A stretch of DNA of 14,672 nucleotides, taken from positions 1 through 14,672 of the forward strand of contig UZAN01000123.1 of the NCBI GenBank assembly GCA_900618425.1, written 5' to 3'. The notes below the pieces were generated by a model. That model worked only from the letters and a program-made list of their open reading frames with translations, did not search any database and was not told the origin of the DNA. Below are positions 1-8,736 of the stretch, piece by piece (within the stretch, counting starts at the first letter, position 1; every line of letters starts with the position of its first letter). This DNA comes from Echinostoma caproni (Eukaryota > Platyhelminthes > Trematoda > Plagiorchiida > Echinostomatidae). The position numbers were made by a program, and so were the translations under genes.

Positions 1-66
1 GAAGCACCAGCTTGTAAGCTATTCCCATAATAAAACTTTGACTTTAACTTTGACTTTGACTTCATT
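1..66 (+). mobile_element. 3' end of a LINE (same family as 3285-3850)
   Basis: The window opens inside the 3' terminus of a non-LTR retrotransposon in plus orientation. The segment reads CACCAGCTTGTAAG, then CCCATAATAAAA, then a CTTTGA-type tandem tail. The reverse strand at about 3335-3285 carries the same series (GCATCAGCTTTGTAA, then CCCATAATAAAAATTTGA) directly downstream of a recognisable reverse-transcriptase C-terminus, which is how this piece is identified. AATAAA lies at 29-34. LINEs of the CR1/L2 type often end in short tandem repeats instead of poly(A). The body of this copy lies left of the window, so its completeness cannot be judged. Confidence 0.55.
36..65 (+). repeat. CTTTGA hexamer tandem tail
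   Basis: There are five consecutive hexamers: CTTTGA, CTTTAA, CTTTGA, CTTTGA and CTTCAT. They start two bases after AATAAA and probably form the terminal tail of the LINE at 1-66, not an independent microsatellite. Confidence 0.7.
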
Positions 67-2006
67 GTAATCCGGTGGGAAAGCTTTAGTACCGGCCCAA
101 ATACTTAGACCAGTATGCATATTTCACTTGAGAATCTACTCTGTGAGTAAGAAATATTTTCAGGGATTGTGCCTGGCTTCATAGGTAGTTCTTAATGTTT
201 TTCCGGGTCAACTACTCTCACTGCCCTAATTAAATGGCCAAGCAGTTGTCCAGCCAATGGACTAGTTGGCCAAAAATATCGACAAGTTCCTTCACATTTT
301 TGTGATTACTTGTAAATAAAATTCAGTCATGCATTTGCAGCGCAAAAATGTTCATTTTCTACTCTATCAAGCGATATACAGACCAAAATAGAAAAATCTT
401 CATGCGTGATGAATTCCAAAACATTATTTGGAATTTTCCACACCATGGGAATCAGTGTATCATTCATTGTTGTTGATCATGTTCACTTCGTTTGACAATT
501 CTCTTTCCACGGATGATGAAGCTGGGTTTAATTTATTTCATTGATCTCATTGAAATTCACTGCACAACACCGGAGGTAGTTTTCCCCTGCCCCACCAAAC
601 AGTGACGGTGAGTGGTGGGGGGCTGGCAGGTAGTTCCTTGATAATCAGACCATTGGTGTTACACTCGGTCAAACTCTGACAAGTACCATTGGTCGGTTCG
701 TTGTCGCTGTAAACTTGTACATGTTTAGTTATCACTGATGTTTGATTCACTAATGCGTTAATCTGCTCACATCGGTTCCAGATTCCAAGTCTGCTGACCT
801 AACCTGTTTATTGTAAATCCGTGTTTTAAATTGCAGAGAACATGTGAATTGGGCCAAGCTCGCTTATGCAGACCAGCTGCACTGGTGTATATCATTCGAT
901 TGCCAAATCGATGCAATCGCAAATGTTTCTATTCCAAAACTGATCACAGTGTATTAATAGCCTCTTGTTGACGAAGAATTGATGAAGCCACTTAAGTTGA
1001 CGGATTGCGGGGTTTGTTGCGGATGCTTCAGTCATGTTTCGGATTGAATAGTACACACCACTCCTACCTGAACCATTTTAGTGGTGGCAACCTGGCAGTT
1101 TTCTGCCCACGACTGACACAAGGACTGTTGTGTCATAATTGGTTATTCTACCCTCAACCTGGACCCAATAGCTACCAGTGGGGGTCGAAATTCTATGATG
1201 ATTCTAAAAATGTGTGCTCATAGCTTCGCAATGATCCTCGGTTTTTTATTTTTCCACACATTTGACGAACTCACTTGAGCAATCAGTTTACGCTTATGTC
1301 CTCAACGTGTAATCTTATCCCCAAAGATTAAACTACTGCTTCTCATGTTCGAGAGAAAACCCCGAATTCCATGCTCCTGCGTCCTTTCGGCAAGCTTTTG
1401 CAGATGAAGTTGGCTGTTTGATGGAATGACTAGCGAAAACCGCCAATAACTTCACTCCTTTTCGCTCCTTTTCCGTTTGGATTTTTGGGTCCACATGTTC
1501 TGTAGCTATGTTTTGTGACCCAGTTCCATGTTCTGGCTAATCAAACCCAGTTTTTGAATGAAGTTAACTCCAGTGCACAAAATTCGAGTGTGCGTAAGAA
1601 TTAATGGCATTCCAAGTTTTCGATGTTCTTTAATACTTGTGACTTTTTAGTCCCACGATACAGTCGGACAGCCAGGGATTCCATACACAAATACCCGTAG
1701 CCAATCGACATGACCGGACACTGTACAAAACGTAAATGCTGATACGACTAACCTCATGTGCTCGCCTAGGCGATCTCTGAAGGTCGGTTTGTTCATGCTT
1801 TTGTGTGGGGTCTTTGCAGTCTATCTACACAAGGCGAAAATCAAACCTATGTTAACCAAAGATTCGTTGAAGCACGCGTGCGACTCATGATTAAATCAAA
1901 CTGGCAGTGTTGCATTCATTCTCTTTGTTTGTGTTTCTGCACACCGCTGCTTACAAGCATCTATCTCCCTCTTCCCCTCCTCTTTCAATCATCTGACTAC
2001 ACACAG
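67..2006. other. No assured gene; one weak exon-like stretch
   Basis: Only short open frames are visible and none belongs to a family I recognise. One stretch is listed separately: an open frame after a good splice acceptor at 835-836. A minus-strand frame at 547-750 ends just before an AATAAA on the same strand but resembles nothing known. The run at about 1960-2006 is pyrimidine-rich and looks like the acceptor tract of the candidate exon that follows. Confidence 0.4.
837..971 (+). other. Weak candidate terminal exon, cysteine-containing
   Basis: A CTAAC branch-like motif, a T-rich tract and TTGCAG (831-836) precede an open frame of 44 codons ending in TGA at 969-971. The predicted peptide has five cysteines (two of them in CNRKC) and several basic residues. 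I recognise no domain. No AATAAA lies close downstream. It may be a real last exon or chance; the only support is the acceptor and the even codon composition. Confidence 0.13.
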
Positions 2007-2189
2007 ACTGTCAACCGTCTTTGCCCAGTTACGTTACTCTGGAAACTGAAATTCGACGAATTTCGTCAGTTTGTGAACTCAGTTCTGAAACGATTCAATG
2101 AACCCCCAGAGGCTCGATTCCAATGCACTTTCGCCAGGTTGGACGATCCAACATGCGAATCACAACTGTCTTTCAATCGACGAATCTCG
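2007..2189 (+). CDS. Candidate internal exon of an unrecognised protein
   Basis: This 183-nt open segment sits between a strong 3' splice site (CT-rich run at 1960-2000, then ACACAG at 2001-2006) and a good donor (CTCG|GTGAGC at 2190). It is exactly 61 codons, phase 0 at both ends. The peptide looks like folded protein, with hydrophobic residues spaced through LLWKLKFDEFRQFVNSVL, then PPEARFQCTFARLDDP and a basic end (FNRRIS). I do not recognise the family. Phase-0 segments downstream at 2323-2343 (21 nt, donor GTCGTGAGT) and 3019-3081 (TTTAG|ATC to CCT|GTTTGT, peptide with FLRQKWKKLD) could splice to it, so a short plus-strand gene is possible. The alternative is chance open reading frame in a splice-site-rich region. 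Confidence 0.35.
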
Positions 2190-2651
2190 GTGAGCGTTTG
2201 ATTGGCGCTGTACAGCGTTTTGCTTATCGTCTGTGATTAAATTATAGTGACGAACCTTTACTTCGCTCGCACGCGCACCTCCATCCCTCCTAAAACTTTT
2301 TATCTACTTTGGTTTTGAATAGTCAGAATCACTTTTGGGAGTCGTGAGTTAATTCGTCGAATAATGTATATCAGTGTTATTCAACAACGTCCCAACGAAC
2401 CATTCAGTGTGCCTACCGTTCATGTGCAATATTCATTATCCAAGGTCTACACCGAGTTTCATCCTTCCATTTATCCGTGTTTCTCCTGAGGAACTTCCCG
2501 GTATCTCGTACTTGGATTCCGCTTGTCATTGAAAATATTCAGCTTCATGGGGTAAACATCGAATTGAAAATACCGTCATTTTCATGTGTCCTATCGCATA
2601 AACCCAGAGTATAGTGTTTGTGATCGATCAACTAACTGGCTCTTGGCTGAG

Positions 2652-2872
2652 TAGGAACTGTGTTCGTTGAGACACGTGCCTCCAGTGAACTTTGGTGGTG
2701 TTGCATTTTTGCTTTGTCTACTGTGTGTGTGGTGGAGGATAGGGTGGATGCGAAAAACCTGTTCATGGGTTGGCTCCCAATTGATCGTTCTCGAAGAACG
2801 ATCAACTTTGTTCTTTTATTCAATGCTCTCGGTATTGTTTATTTTGTTTGGTTTATGCTGACTTCGATCTAA
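2652..2872 (+). CDS. Candidate terminal exon with C-terminal membrane helix
   Basis: This open frame ends in TAA at 2870-2872. CTAACTGGCTCTTGGCTGAG just upstream resembles a branch point and acceptor. The peptide has a hydrophobic segment (WWCCIFALSTVCVV), a polar loop (VDAKNLFMGWLPIDRSRR) and a strongly hydrophobic last helix (INFVLLFNALGIVYFVWFML), giving a tail-anchored or two-pass layout. Only a non-canonical AATAAG lies about 20 nt after the stop. The 25-nt hairpin at 2781-2805 falls inside the frame and encodes the loop before the last helix. I recognise no family. It could equally be part of an unlabelled repeat, because the second plus frame is also open across most of it. Confidence 0.18.
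2781..2805. repeat. Perfect 11-bp hairpin, 3-nt loop
   Basis: TTGATCGTTCT is followed by CGA and then AGAACGATCAA. The arms are perfectly complementary with a three-base loop. It is not followed by a T-run typical of a terminator and lies in eukaryote-like DNA. It may be a relic of a mobile element terminus or a binding site for a dimeric protein. Confidence 0.85.
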
Positions 2873-3284
2873 TTGGGATTGTTTTCCTGAATAAGTTTAT
2901 AAAATAATCGGTGTTAAGTAACTTTGCGTGAAATTTAGCCGATAGAACGAAAACGCCGCATCCATGTCAACCTCAACACAGAATCACTACTACAGCCCTC
3001 CTGAAACCGCCACTTTAGATCGATCAGGATAAGGAATTTCTTCGTCAGAAATGGAAAAAGTTGGATTGCCTTCACTCTCCTGTTTGTTTGGACTCGACAA
3101 AGTGATATCTTGTCCACGTTGTTTCCTTAATGATGACTAACGGTTTAGGCGAAAAAGGTGATCATTCCCGTTCTGCGTTTAATCCTAACCCGAGACTTCG
3201 AGTGATGAGAGAAGATCCTGTACCATCACCCCCTTCTGCGTTACCCACTCTACATTTGGGCACTAACATATGCAACTATCAGCT

Positions 3285-3850
3285 ACGTCGAATTCAAATT
3301 TTTATTATGGGTAAATTACAAAGCTGATGCTTATTGAATCCCATGGGGTCTGTACACACTGGGTTCGGTTGGTAGTACAATTGAATAGTAAATTCCGACG
3401 TTCATTCACGGGTACTGAAAAGTTAGGTGGTTCAATGCTTCATCCATTCATGACTTGGATGAATCGGTTGTTGGTGCACAAACAACTTGAGGTGGTAGAG
3501 AGTTCCAGGTGTTACAAACTCTGAGGCTGAAAGAATGATGCCTGCAGTCTAGCCGGCTCTTTTGGAGCAGAACTTCAAACGGATGTCCTCCGAGGTGACC
3601 ATTCTTGGATAGTGTTAGTAGAGTACTACACGGGTGGTCAGGTTGATGTAGTATTTGATCAACGAGGATCATGTCTCCCCATATTCGACAGTATTCAGAC
3701 GAAGAGTCCGAGAATTCGCAGCCTTTCACCGTAGGTCTTAGATTGTAACCCTTTGCCCATTTTGGTTGTTGTTCTCTCCGGACGTTCAAGTGCCTTTTGG
3801 TCACGAGTCAGCCATGGATTCTTTACAGATACGGCACCAAAATAACCATG
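3285..3850 (-). mobile_element. LINE reverse-transcriptase C-terminus, decayed
   Basis: This is a 5'-truncated non-LTR retrotransposon on the minus strand. Two reading frames share the homology. From about 3850 to 3700, one frame gives NPWLTRDQKALE, then TTKMGKGLQSK and YGERLRILGLF. From about 3700 to 3448, another frame gives EYCRIWGDMILV, HPCSTLLTLS, GHPFEVLLQKSRLDCR and VCNTWNSLPPQVVCAP. This order matches the region after the catalytic palm of CR1/L2/Jockey-type LINE proteins (LE-x-VQRRATKM, YxxRLxxLxLFSLEYRRxRGDLI, then RVxxxWNxLPxxVVxA). A frameshift near 3700 and a TGA at 3448-3450 break it. The 3' tail (AATAAA at 3306-3301 on the minus strand) matches the left edge of the window. The palm domain and endonuclease are absent. 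It is not functional. Confidence 0.72.
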
Positions 3851-6296
3851 GGTTAACGAAGAAAATAGGTACAAAAGCGAGGAAAATAAAAGTCAATTTG
3901 GGAGGTACGAAGGGGCGAATTATTTTTGTTTTCTCAATGGGCAATCACGTTTCCGTCTTTTTAACATCACCGAACACACCTCATAGTTGGCATCCACGTG
4001 TTGGCTTCATTAAGAATTTAATACAGAGTCATTAGAGGTTCGTTACATCGTGTGCCTGATTATTTAAATGGCACCTGGTCCTTTACTTACACTCACATTA
4101 CTATCCTGTCAAATCAGTCCATATGTCGCGAAATTTAACAGTCCGGTCGTAAAATGTAGACCTTGCTCTGTCCCGGCATCAAGGTCTGGTTGATTGCAGT
4201 GATCAGTGATCCGATTCTGAGAGGTAGGTTTGGGCGGGGTCCGGAGTAGACTGATATGGCCATGCAGCTTTCGATGTCTCACTGAAGTCGGTAAATTCGC
4301 ACTTCGGGGCATAAACGATCCTCGAATATGTATGCAAAAGGTTAGATCGGTCTGACAGCCGCTGCCGGTCCGACACTGTTCATAAGATATGGTCAACGAC
4401 ACATGTTTACTAATCATCATTTCATATAATCTGAGCCATTTGTCGTTCTTGGTTGAATATGGCTGACGCGAACCAGCGAGCAAATATATTATGTATTTTG
4501 TCATCTGGCTTAAAACCATAAAGTATTAGGCCAGTTTTATCGTTAGTAGACCTGAAAACTGATAACCGTAATCTTGAGATTCGGGATACGGTGTTGAGGG
4601 TATGATGTTGAATAAACATCACTGTCAATTTGTTCCATTGTGATTGATCTCGCATTGGAATCACATTCCAATCTAAAATCCCGTTTGTTACACAATTTCT
4701 CTCTCATTTTGCAATTGATACTGCCGATTGGACCATCTCAGTCCCGATAACAAGGGTCAGAATATGGATGCTTTTTCAATTGATCTGCTACAGAAAGTTG
4801 TTCAAATCTTCCCATAACTAAGCAACGCGTTCGCTGAAGGACTCACCCATACGCAGAGATGGAGAAAGTGCATGGAATGAAAATTGGATCGTATCTTCCT
4901 GATCTCTTCCCGGTCAGTTAAAGGAAAATATCAAATAAAACTGCGTCGTCAGAACCCCTGGATGCATCAATCGACTGCAAACAAATCACCAAAATAAATG
5001 TGTTGATTAAATCCTGTTGGCATTACATTGGTGAACAAACTTACCATATCAAAGAGAAATCTTTATTTGTTCTAGGCAACAGTTTTAAGATTAAGCAATT
5101 GTATAGTTTGAAGGATGTAACGTTATTTATAATTGTCATATTAGAAACTATTGTATTACATATGGTTGCTTCTTTGGTTTAGGCTTTGATCTTTCGCAAC
5201 TGGCAAATAACACAGTTTATTCACCTCATGTTTTGCCCTTTACTCATGTAGCCTATTCGTCAACCGGTTGGCGAGAAGCCCCCTTCCTTATCCGGATTCC
5301 TGGCTCGAAGTCGCAAAGAACGAGGCTCGTCCTAACCCTGTCCGTTTTCACTATATCCACCCAGTTAGCTTCTCTTATGTCGCCTTTTATTTCACAACTT
5401 AACTTCATTCCATTATATATTTCTTGGGTCTACCGTCGGTACTGCAAGACGAACTGATCCGGGATCGCCCCTTCCTCCCCCAGCTCACTTACAAATTTTT
5501 TGCCTCTACCATCTGCCTTTTGTCCAGTTTTCATACATTTCCAGTCAGAAAGGCATATCATTTTATCAGTACGAATCACTAAACTGTTTTGTCCTCTTTT
5601 ATGAGAACAGCTAATGATCTTTCGCCCGTAATTTTGTCCTCTGTGATATCCATGTCCCGTCGAGGTACGTTTCAACAAACTATTTGTTGATGTGTTTCAG
5701 TTTCTATTGGGGCTGTTTTGGGGCCAGCCGAGGATCCCGACTCTTTCCACCATGAATTTTCTCCACTGTGTATGTTCACACATTTGTGGAGGGACCTTTT
5801 TCTATTTTACCACAAGCCTACTATTTCATTGAAAACAGGTAACAATTCGACCTGATAGTTTTGTTGTTTTGCACGTTTTATTGTCCATCAATTTTGGGCA
5901 TTTATTCAAATTGATTGAATGAATTTTTCGTTTGCGTCCATTTGGTCAAACAAACTGCAATATTATTCTGTTGTCCACTCACCCTCTGTCGTTTTTTCGC
6001 GCACGCACATATGCCTAGAAAACCATTGGAATCAACTAATATATTTGTGGAAAATTGTACAACTCTTTTTCAATCGAATTTCGAAATTTTACATTTGGAT
6101 TGAGTCGTTCGTTTCCTAGAAGGAAATTAAAGTTGAGTGTGAAAGGAGAGGTGAAGTAGACGTATGTCAATTGCCGAGGGATAAAGTTATCAGTTGATAA
6201 TTTCGAAACTTATCACCGAACTCAAAATAAATGTGGGGCCTGAAAAGCAAAATCACAATACGCCGGGTGATAGATTCAACACGACCCGGATGCATT
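3851..6296. other. No recognisable gene
   Basis: Open frames here (for example minus 4109-4519, minus 5430-5678 and plus 5233-5457) resemble no family I know and have no convincing splice or start context. A small perfect inverted repeat, ATTGGAAT-CAC-ATTCCAAT, lies at 4654-4672. The last few hundred bases before 6297 should include the 3' untranslated region of the mutarotase gene. I see no tRNA or repeat array. Confidence 0.45.
5877..5906 (-). terminator. Candidate poly(A) signals for the mutarotase gene
   Basis: The minus strand carries AATAAA at 5906-5901 and again at 5882-5877, about 390-415 nt downstream of the mutarotase stop codon. I see no AATAAA on this strand closer to the stop. 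This would imply a 3' UTR near 400-430 nt. Position and orientation are the only evidence. Confidence 0.3.
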
Positions 6297-7071
6297 TTAG
6301 ATACAGTCAAAGCGGAACGTGGTTCGTTGAACGTAAGCCGCACCCCCGGATTGTAGTATCACTGCCGGAAAATCAGGTTGATTGCATGCGTCTGGATAAC
6401 CTTCCGTTTCTAAGCAAAACCCAGAATAAGGCATGTAACGATGTCCCTCTTTGCCGATTGGGTCAGTTTTTGGATTCAAGTAGAAGGCTGTGTAAAGTTG
6501 CATACCCGGCTGATCAGTATAGACTCGCATACGGCGATGCGATTCCGGCTCGTTCACGATGACTGCTGGTTCCGATGGACTTCGATCTTGATCGAATACG
6601 TAATAATCATCGTAACCGGTTCCATCCGGACCACCAACAATGCTCAATCCTGAACCCAGAGCACGCGGTTCACGGAAATCTAACGGGCTACCTGCTGGTA
6701 TGGGTAAAATACGTCCGGTAGGAATAAGATCCTTTGGTCTTAGTTCCGCATATCGACTAGCCCGGATTTGGAGATAATGTCTAGCCAGCCCCTCTCGACC
6801 CGTTGTGTGTCCCGCCAAATTCCAGTAGGCGTGATTGGTGAGGCTTACCGGACAGAAAACGCGGTTTGGCGAATTATTTGATAAAGAAGCATGATAGGTG
6901 ATGCTTAATTCCAAAACATCTTGTTCGTTGCTGGTCTCACGGAACTCGTATTCGACTTGCACGGTCAGTTTGCCAGGGAATCCGTCAGCTCCATCCGGAG
7001 ATATATGTTCCAACAGGACTGAATGACGATCAGCACGACGGACGGTCCATACCACATATGATAAGCCTTCC
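6297..7071 (-). CDS. GALM: Galactose mutarotase (aldose 1-epimerase), exon 2
   Basis: This terminal exon encodes residues 131-387 plus the last base of codon 130, ending in TAA at 6299-6297. The protein (EC 5.1.3.3) interconverts alpha and beta anomers of galactose and glucose in the cytosol, supplying the alpha-galactose that galactokinase needs. Visible family marks are ISPDGADGFPG (residues 153-163), the catalytic acid His210 in SLTNHAYWNLAG, KDLIPTG (243-249), Asp284 in TGYDDYYVF, Gln321 in DQPGMQLYT and the catalytic base Glu351 in SGFCLETEGYPDA. By alignment from memory these correspond to human His176, Asp243, Gln279 and Glu307. The exon starts after a pyrimidine-rich acceptor (TTTTCCCACCTCTAATTATAG). 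With exon 1 it makes 387 residues, against about 340 in vertebrates; the extra length is spread over surface loops (for example NNSPNRVF before the SLTNH motif) and the N terminus. The reading frame is intact. Confidence 0.93.
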
Positions 7072-7309
7072 CTATAATTAGAGGTGGGAAAATTACAAAG
7101 TGCCGAGAGAAAGCAAAAAATATAAACTAATTAGTCAGTGGTTTGCCAAACGCTACTCCCTCCCTCAGAAATCACGTAGGTCATTTCGTGACATCAATCT
7201 AGAATTATTTCATGCAACGGAAACGAAGTATACAGCATCGTGTGTGTGAATTTAACTCATCGATGATAATTGCTTCAAAGTTGTAATAACCGGATTTATG
7301 AAGAGCGAG

Positions 7310-7578
7310 AATCAAATTTCTAAATTAACTCTCTCCGTAACCTAATTTGGCAAGTAACTGATGGTAACCGTTAAAAAATCAACACTCTGAACGACGAAAA
7401 TAACCAATGATTTGAGATAAATCGTTTGCATTCTGTTCATCGCATTCGCACGCTCTGTCGATCTATCAAATTTCTGGTTCATCTGGAAATAATTCTCGAG
7501 TCGGTTGATCACGAAATACCATTCATTCTCTTTGGACGGTGGGCTTTTGAATAATTCCATTCGACTTTTCACATACAC
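7310..7578 (-). mobile_element. Ty3/gypsy gag remnant
   Basis: The minus-strand frame encodes a capsid-like segment: SKENEWYFVINRLENYF, QMNQKFDRSTERA, KSLVIFVV, then YLPN, a stop at 7344-7342, and VTERVNL continuing in frame after the stop. This follows the order in gag proteins of animal Ty3/gypsy LTR retrotransposons (W-x-x-F-x-x-RLE-x-YF-x-x-N, RAxLLSxxG, then YxPxPxxxxER-x-x-F). The internal stop and the loss of both flanks show a dead fragment. No zinc knuckle, protease or reverse transcriptase follows. It lies in the mutarotase intron, in the same orientation as the gene. The assignment comes from motif order remembered from the family. Confidence 0.5.
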
Positions 7579-7608
7579 TATGCACTGTTAATGATTTTTG
7601 GTGATGGT

Positions 7609-7828
7609 TTCACTCCTTGGGATATCGTGAAGTCCCCGCCATTTAACTGCACTCACAATATTTGTAATGACTGAAAAAGATTGCTGGACAGCTGCTTCGT
7701 CTTGTTTGGGACGGTGAATGTTTGGATTAGCCCATTCGGTTTTTCGCAACGGTGATTATCTGGGGTGTCTCAAGGAGTGAAGTACACACCCAAGATTATT
7801 ATCGAATGGGCTAATCCAAACATTCACC
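7609..7828. repeat. Interleaved inverted repeats incl. perfect 26-bp pair
   Basis: A 26-nt arm at 7713-7738 (GGTGAATGTTTGG to CCATTCG) has an exact reverse complement at 7803-7828, with a 64-nt spacer. A second pair, TTCACTCCTTG at 7609-7619 and CAAGGAGTGAA at 7771-7781, interleaves with the first in the order a, b, a', b'. GGGTGT and ACACCC inside the spacer could add a small inner stem. Twenty-six bases of exact inverted identity is far beyond chance and suggests a recent fold-back insertion, a MITE-like end pair or a local template-switch event. Confidence 0.85.
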
Positions 7829-8518
7829 TGTTTAAATTGATTGAGCCATTCGCACAAGATGATGACTGTCAGCCGTAATACTCGGGGGAAATGGTCTTTA
7901 AGAAGAGACAGTTCAGACGCATCTTACTCAGTTGAGATCAACAACTTTCCACATTTACTTCAACTACCTGTGCAAAAGAATGAATAGTTTGGTCAGATTC
8001 ATCGAGTGATGTGCGGCAAACGTGTCTTTTTCATTTATCTAATCATAGTAAATCCTAGATGTTCTGGAATTTTTCGCGGTTGCTGTAACTTTTATTTTCA
8101 CTACCGATGTCGGATATATCATACATAAACTCAGGGCGGATTTTGTCCACCTGATATAAAGTATATACAGTTTTCCACCTCACACAAACGTCGCATTAAA
8201 GCTAACAAAGTTTAGATTCAGTGTACTGCGATTAAGGCTTAAAAATACATCTGGTCACCTTCTCTCCTGTCTTTCCGCTTTTCGTAGAAGAAGTATTGCG
8301 AGATATAGACCACAAAGCCTAAACGTATGAAACAATAAGGTACTGCACCCGTGATCCTGGATTCACTGGTCGGAAAACCTTAATGCTGGATTATAGGATA
8401 AATGACCATAGAATCTTCATTATTAGAAATCATTCCACTTCAATTAGATGAAACCTCGATTTTAATCCGTGAACTCTCGGTTTGTTCAGTCAAATTGATG
8501 CGGTATTTAAACCGTTAA

Positions 8519-8736
8519 CGTAGCCTCAAGCAAGGTCTTTTCAGGGTTTTTCTTATCAAGGAAACTTTTTCAAGTTTGGTCTCCACGTGTTCGTCGATAC
8601 TGTTAACACCGAACGTCTCAAGGCAGCATATGTCGAAGCAGACATTGTGCACTCCAGTACGAAACCTAACGTCATCTATGCGCTGTCGATGGATGAGAAA
8701 AGCAGCACTACTGGATACTATTTGCGATGCACATAG
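8519..8736 (+). mobile_element. Ty3/gypsy integrase C-terminal remnant
   Basis: Two plus-strand frames together resemble the end of a Ty3/gypsy Pol protein. The first, from 8519, reads RSLKQGLFRVFLIKETF, where GLFRV (8534-8548) matches the GPF/Y motif of the integrase C-terminal domain. The second frame, open from 8524 to the TAG at 8734-8736, gives FFKFGLHVF and then DTVNTERLKAAYVEAD (8596-8643), matching the family's conserved segment D-T-V-S-x-D-RLK-P-A-Y-V-E. The change of frame around 8550-8570, in a T-rich run, marks a frameshift. The integrase core is not found upstream, so this is a truncated relic. It is antisense to the mutarotase gene and opposite in orientation to the gag relic at 7310-7578. 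Confidence 0.55.

Larger units (their letters stand above)
2190..3284 (+). other. Region with possible small exons, no named gene
   Basis: Several short plus-strand segments have plausible splice borders. One is 2323-2343, a 21-nt microexon candidate between GAATAG and GTGAGT. Another is 3019-3081, 21 codons between CACTTTAG and GTTTGT, lysine-rich. The third starts at 3149 after GGTTTAG and runs 18 codons to TGA at 3203-3205. All are phase 0 when joined to 2007-2189. Each border alone is weak, and all three frames are open around 2380-2560, so open frame alone carries little weight here. Confidence 0.2.

Noticed and set aside
547..750. Minus-strand frame followed by AATAAA, considered as a terminal exon
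   Set aside because: The signal is only about 10 nt after the stop, the peptide is proline-rich and unfamiliar, and no strong acceptor was confirmed.
3766..4035. Plus-strand 89-codon frame
   Set aside because: Partly antisense to the LINE relic and low-complexity; no motif.
4109..4664. Two long minus-strand frames, considered as more LINE coding sequence
   Set aside because: No reverse-transcriptase or endonuclease motif seen in any frame; the LINE homology stops near 3850.
5233..5678. Plus and minus frames in a moderately GC-rich patch
   Set aside because: No recognised domain, no splice context; may be an unnamed repeat but I cannot support it.
6194..6653. Plus-strand open frames opposite mutarotase exon 2
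   Set aside because: They are antisense shadows of a strongly supported coding exon; no independent motifs or start context.
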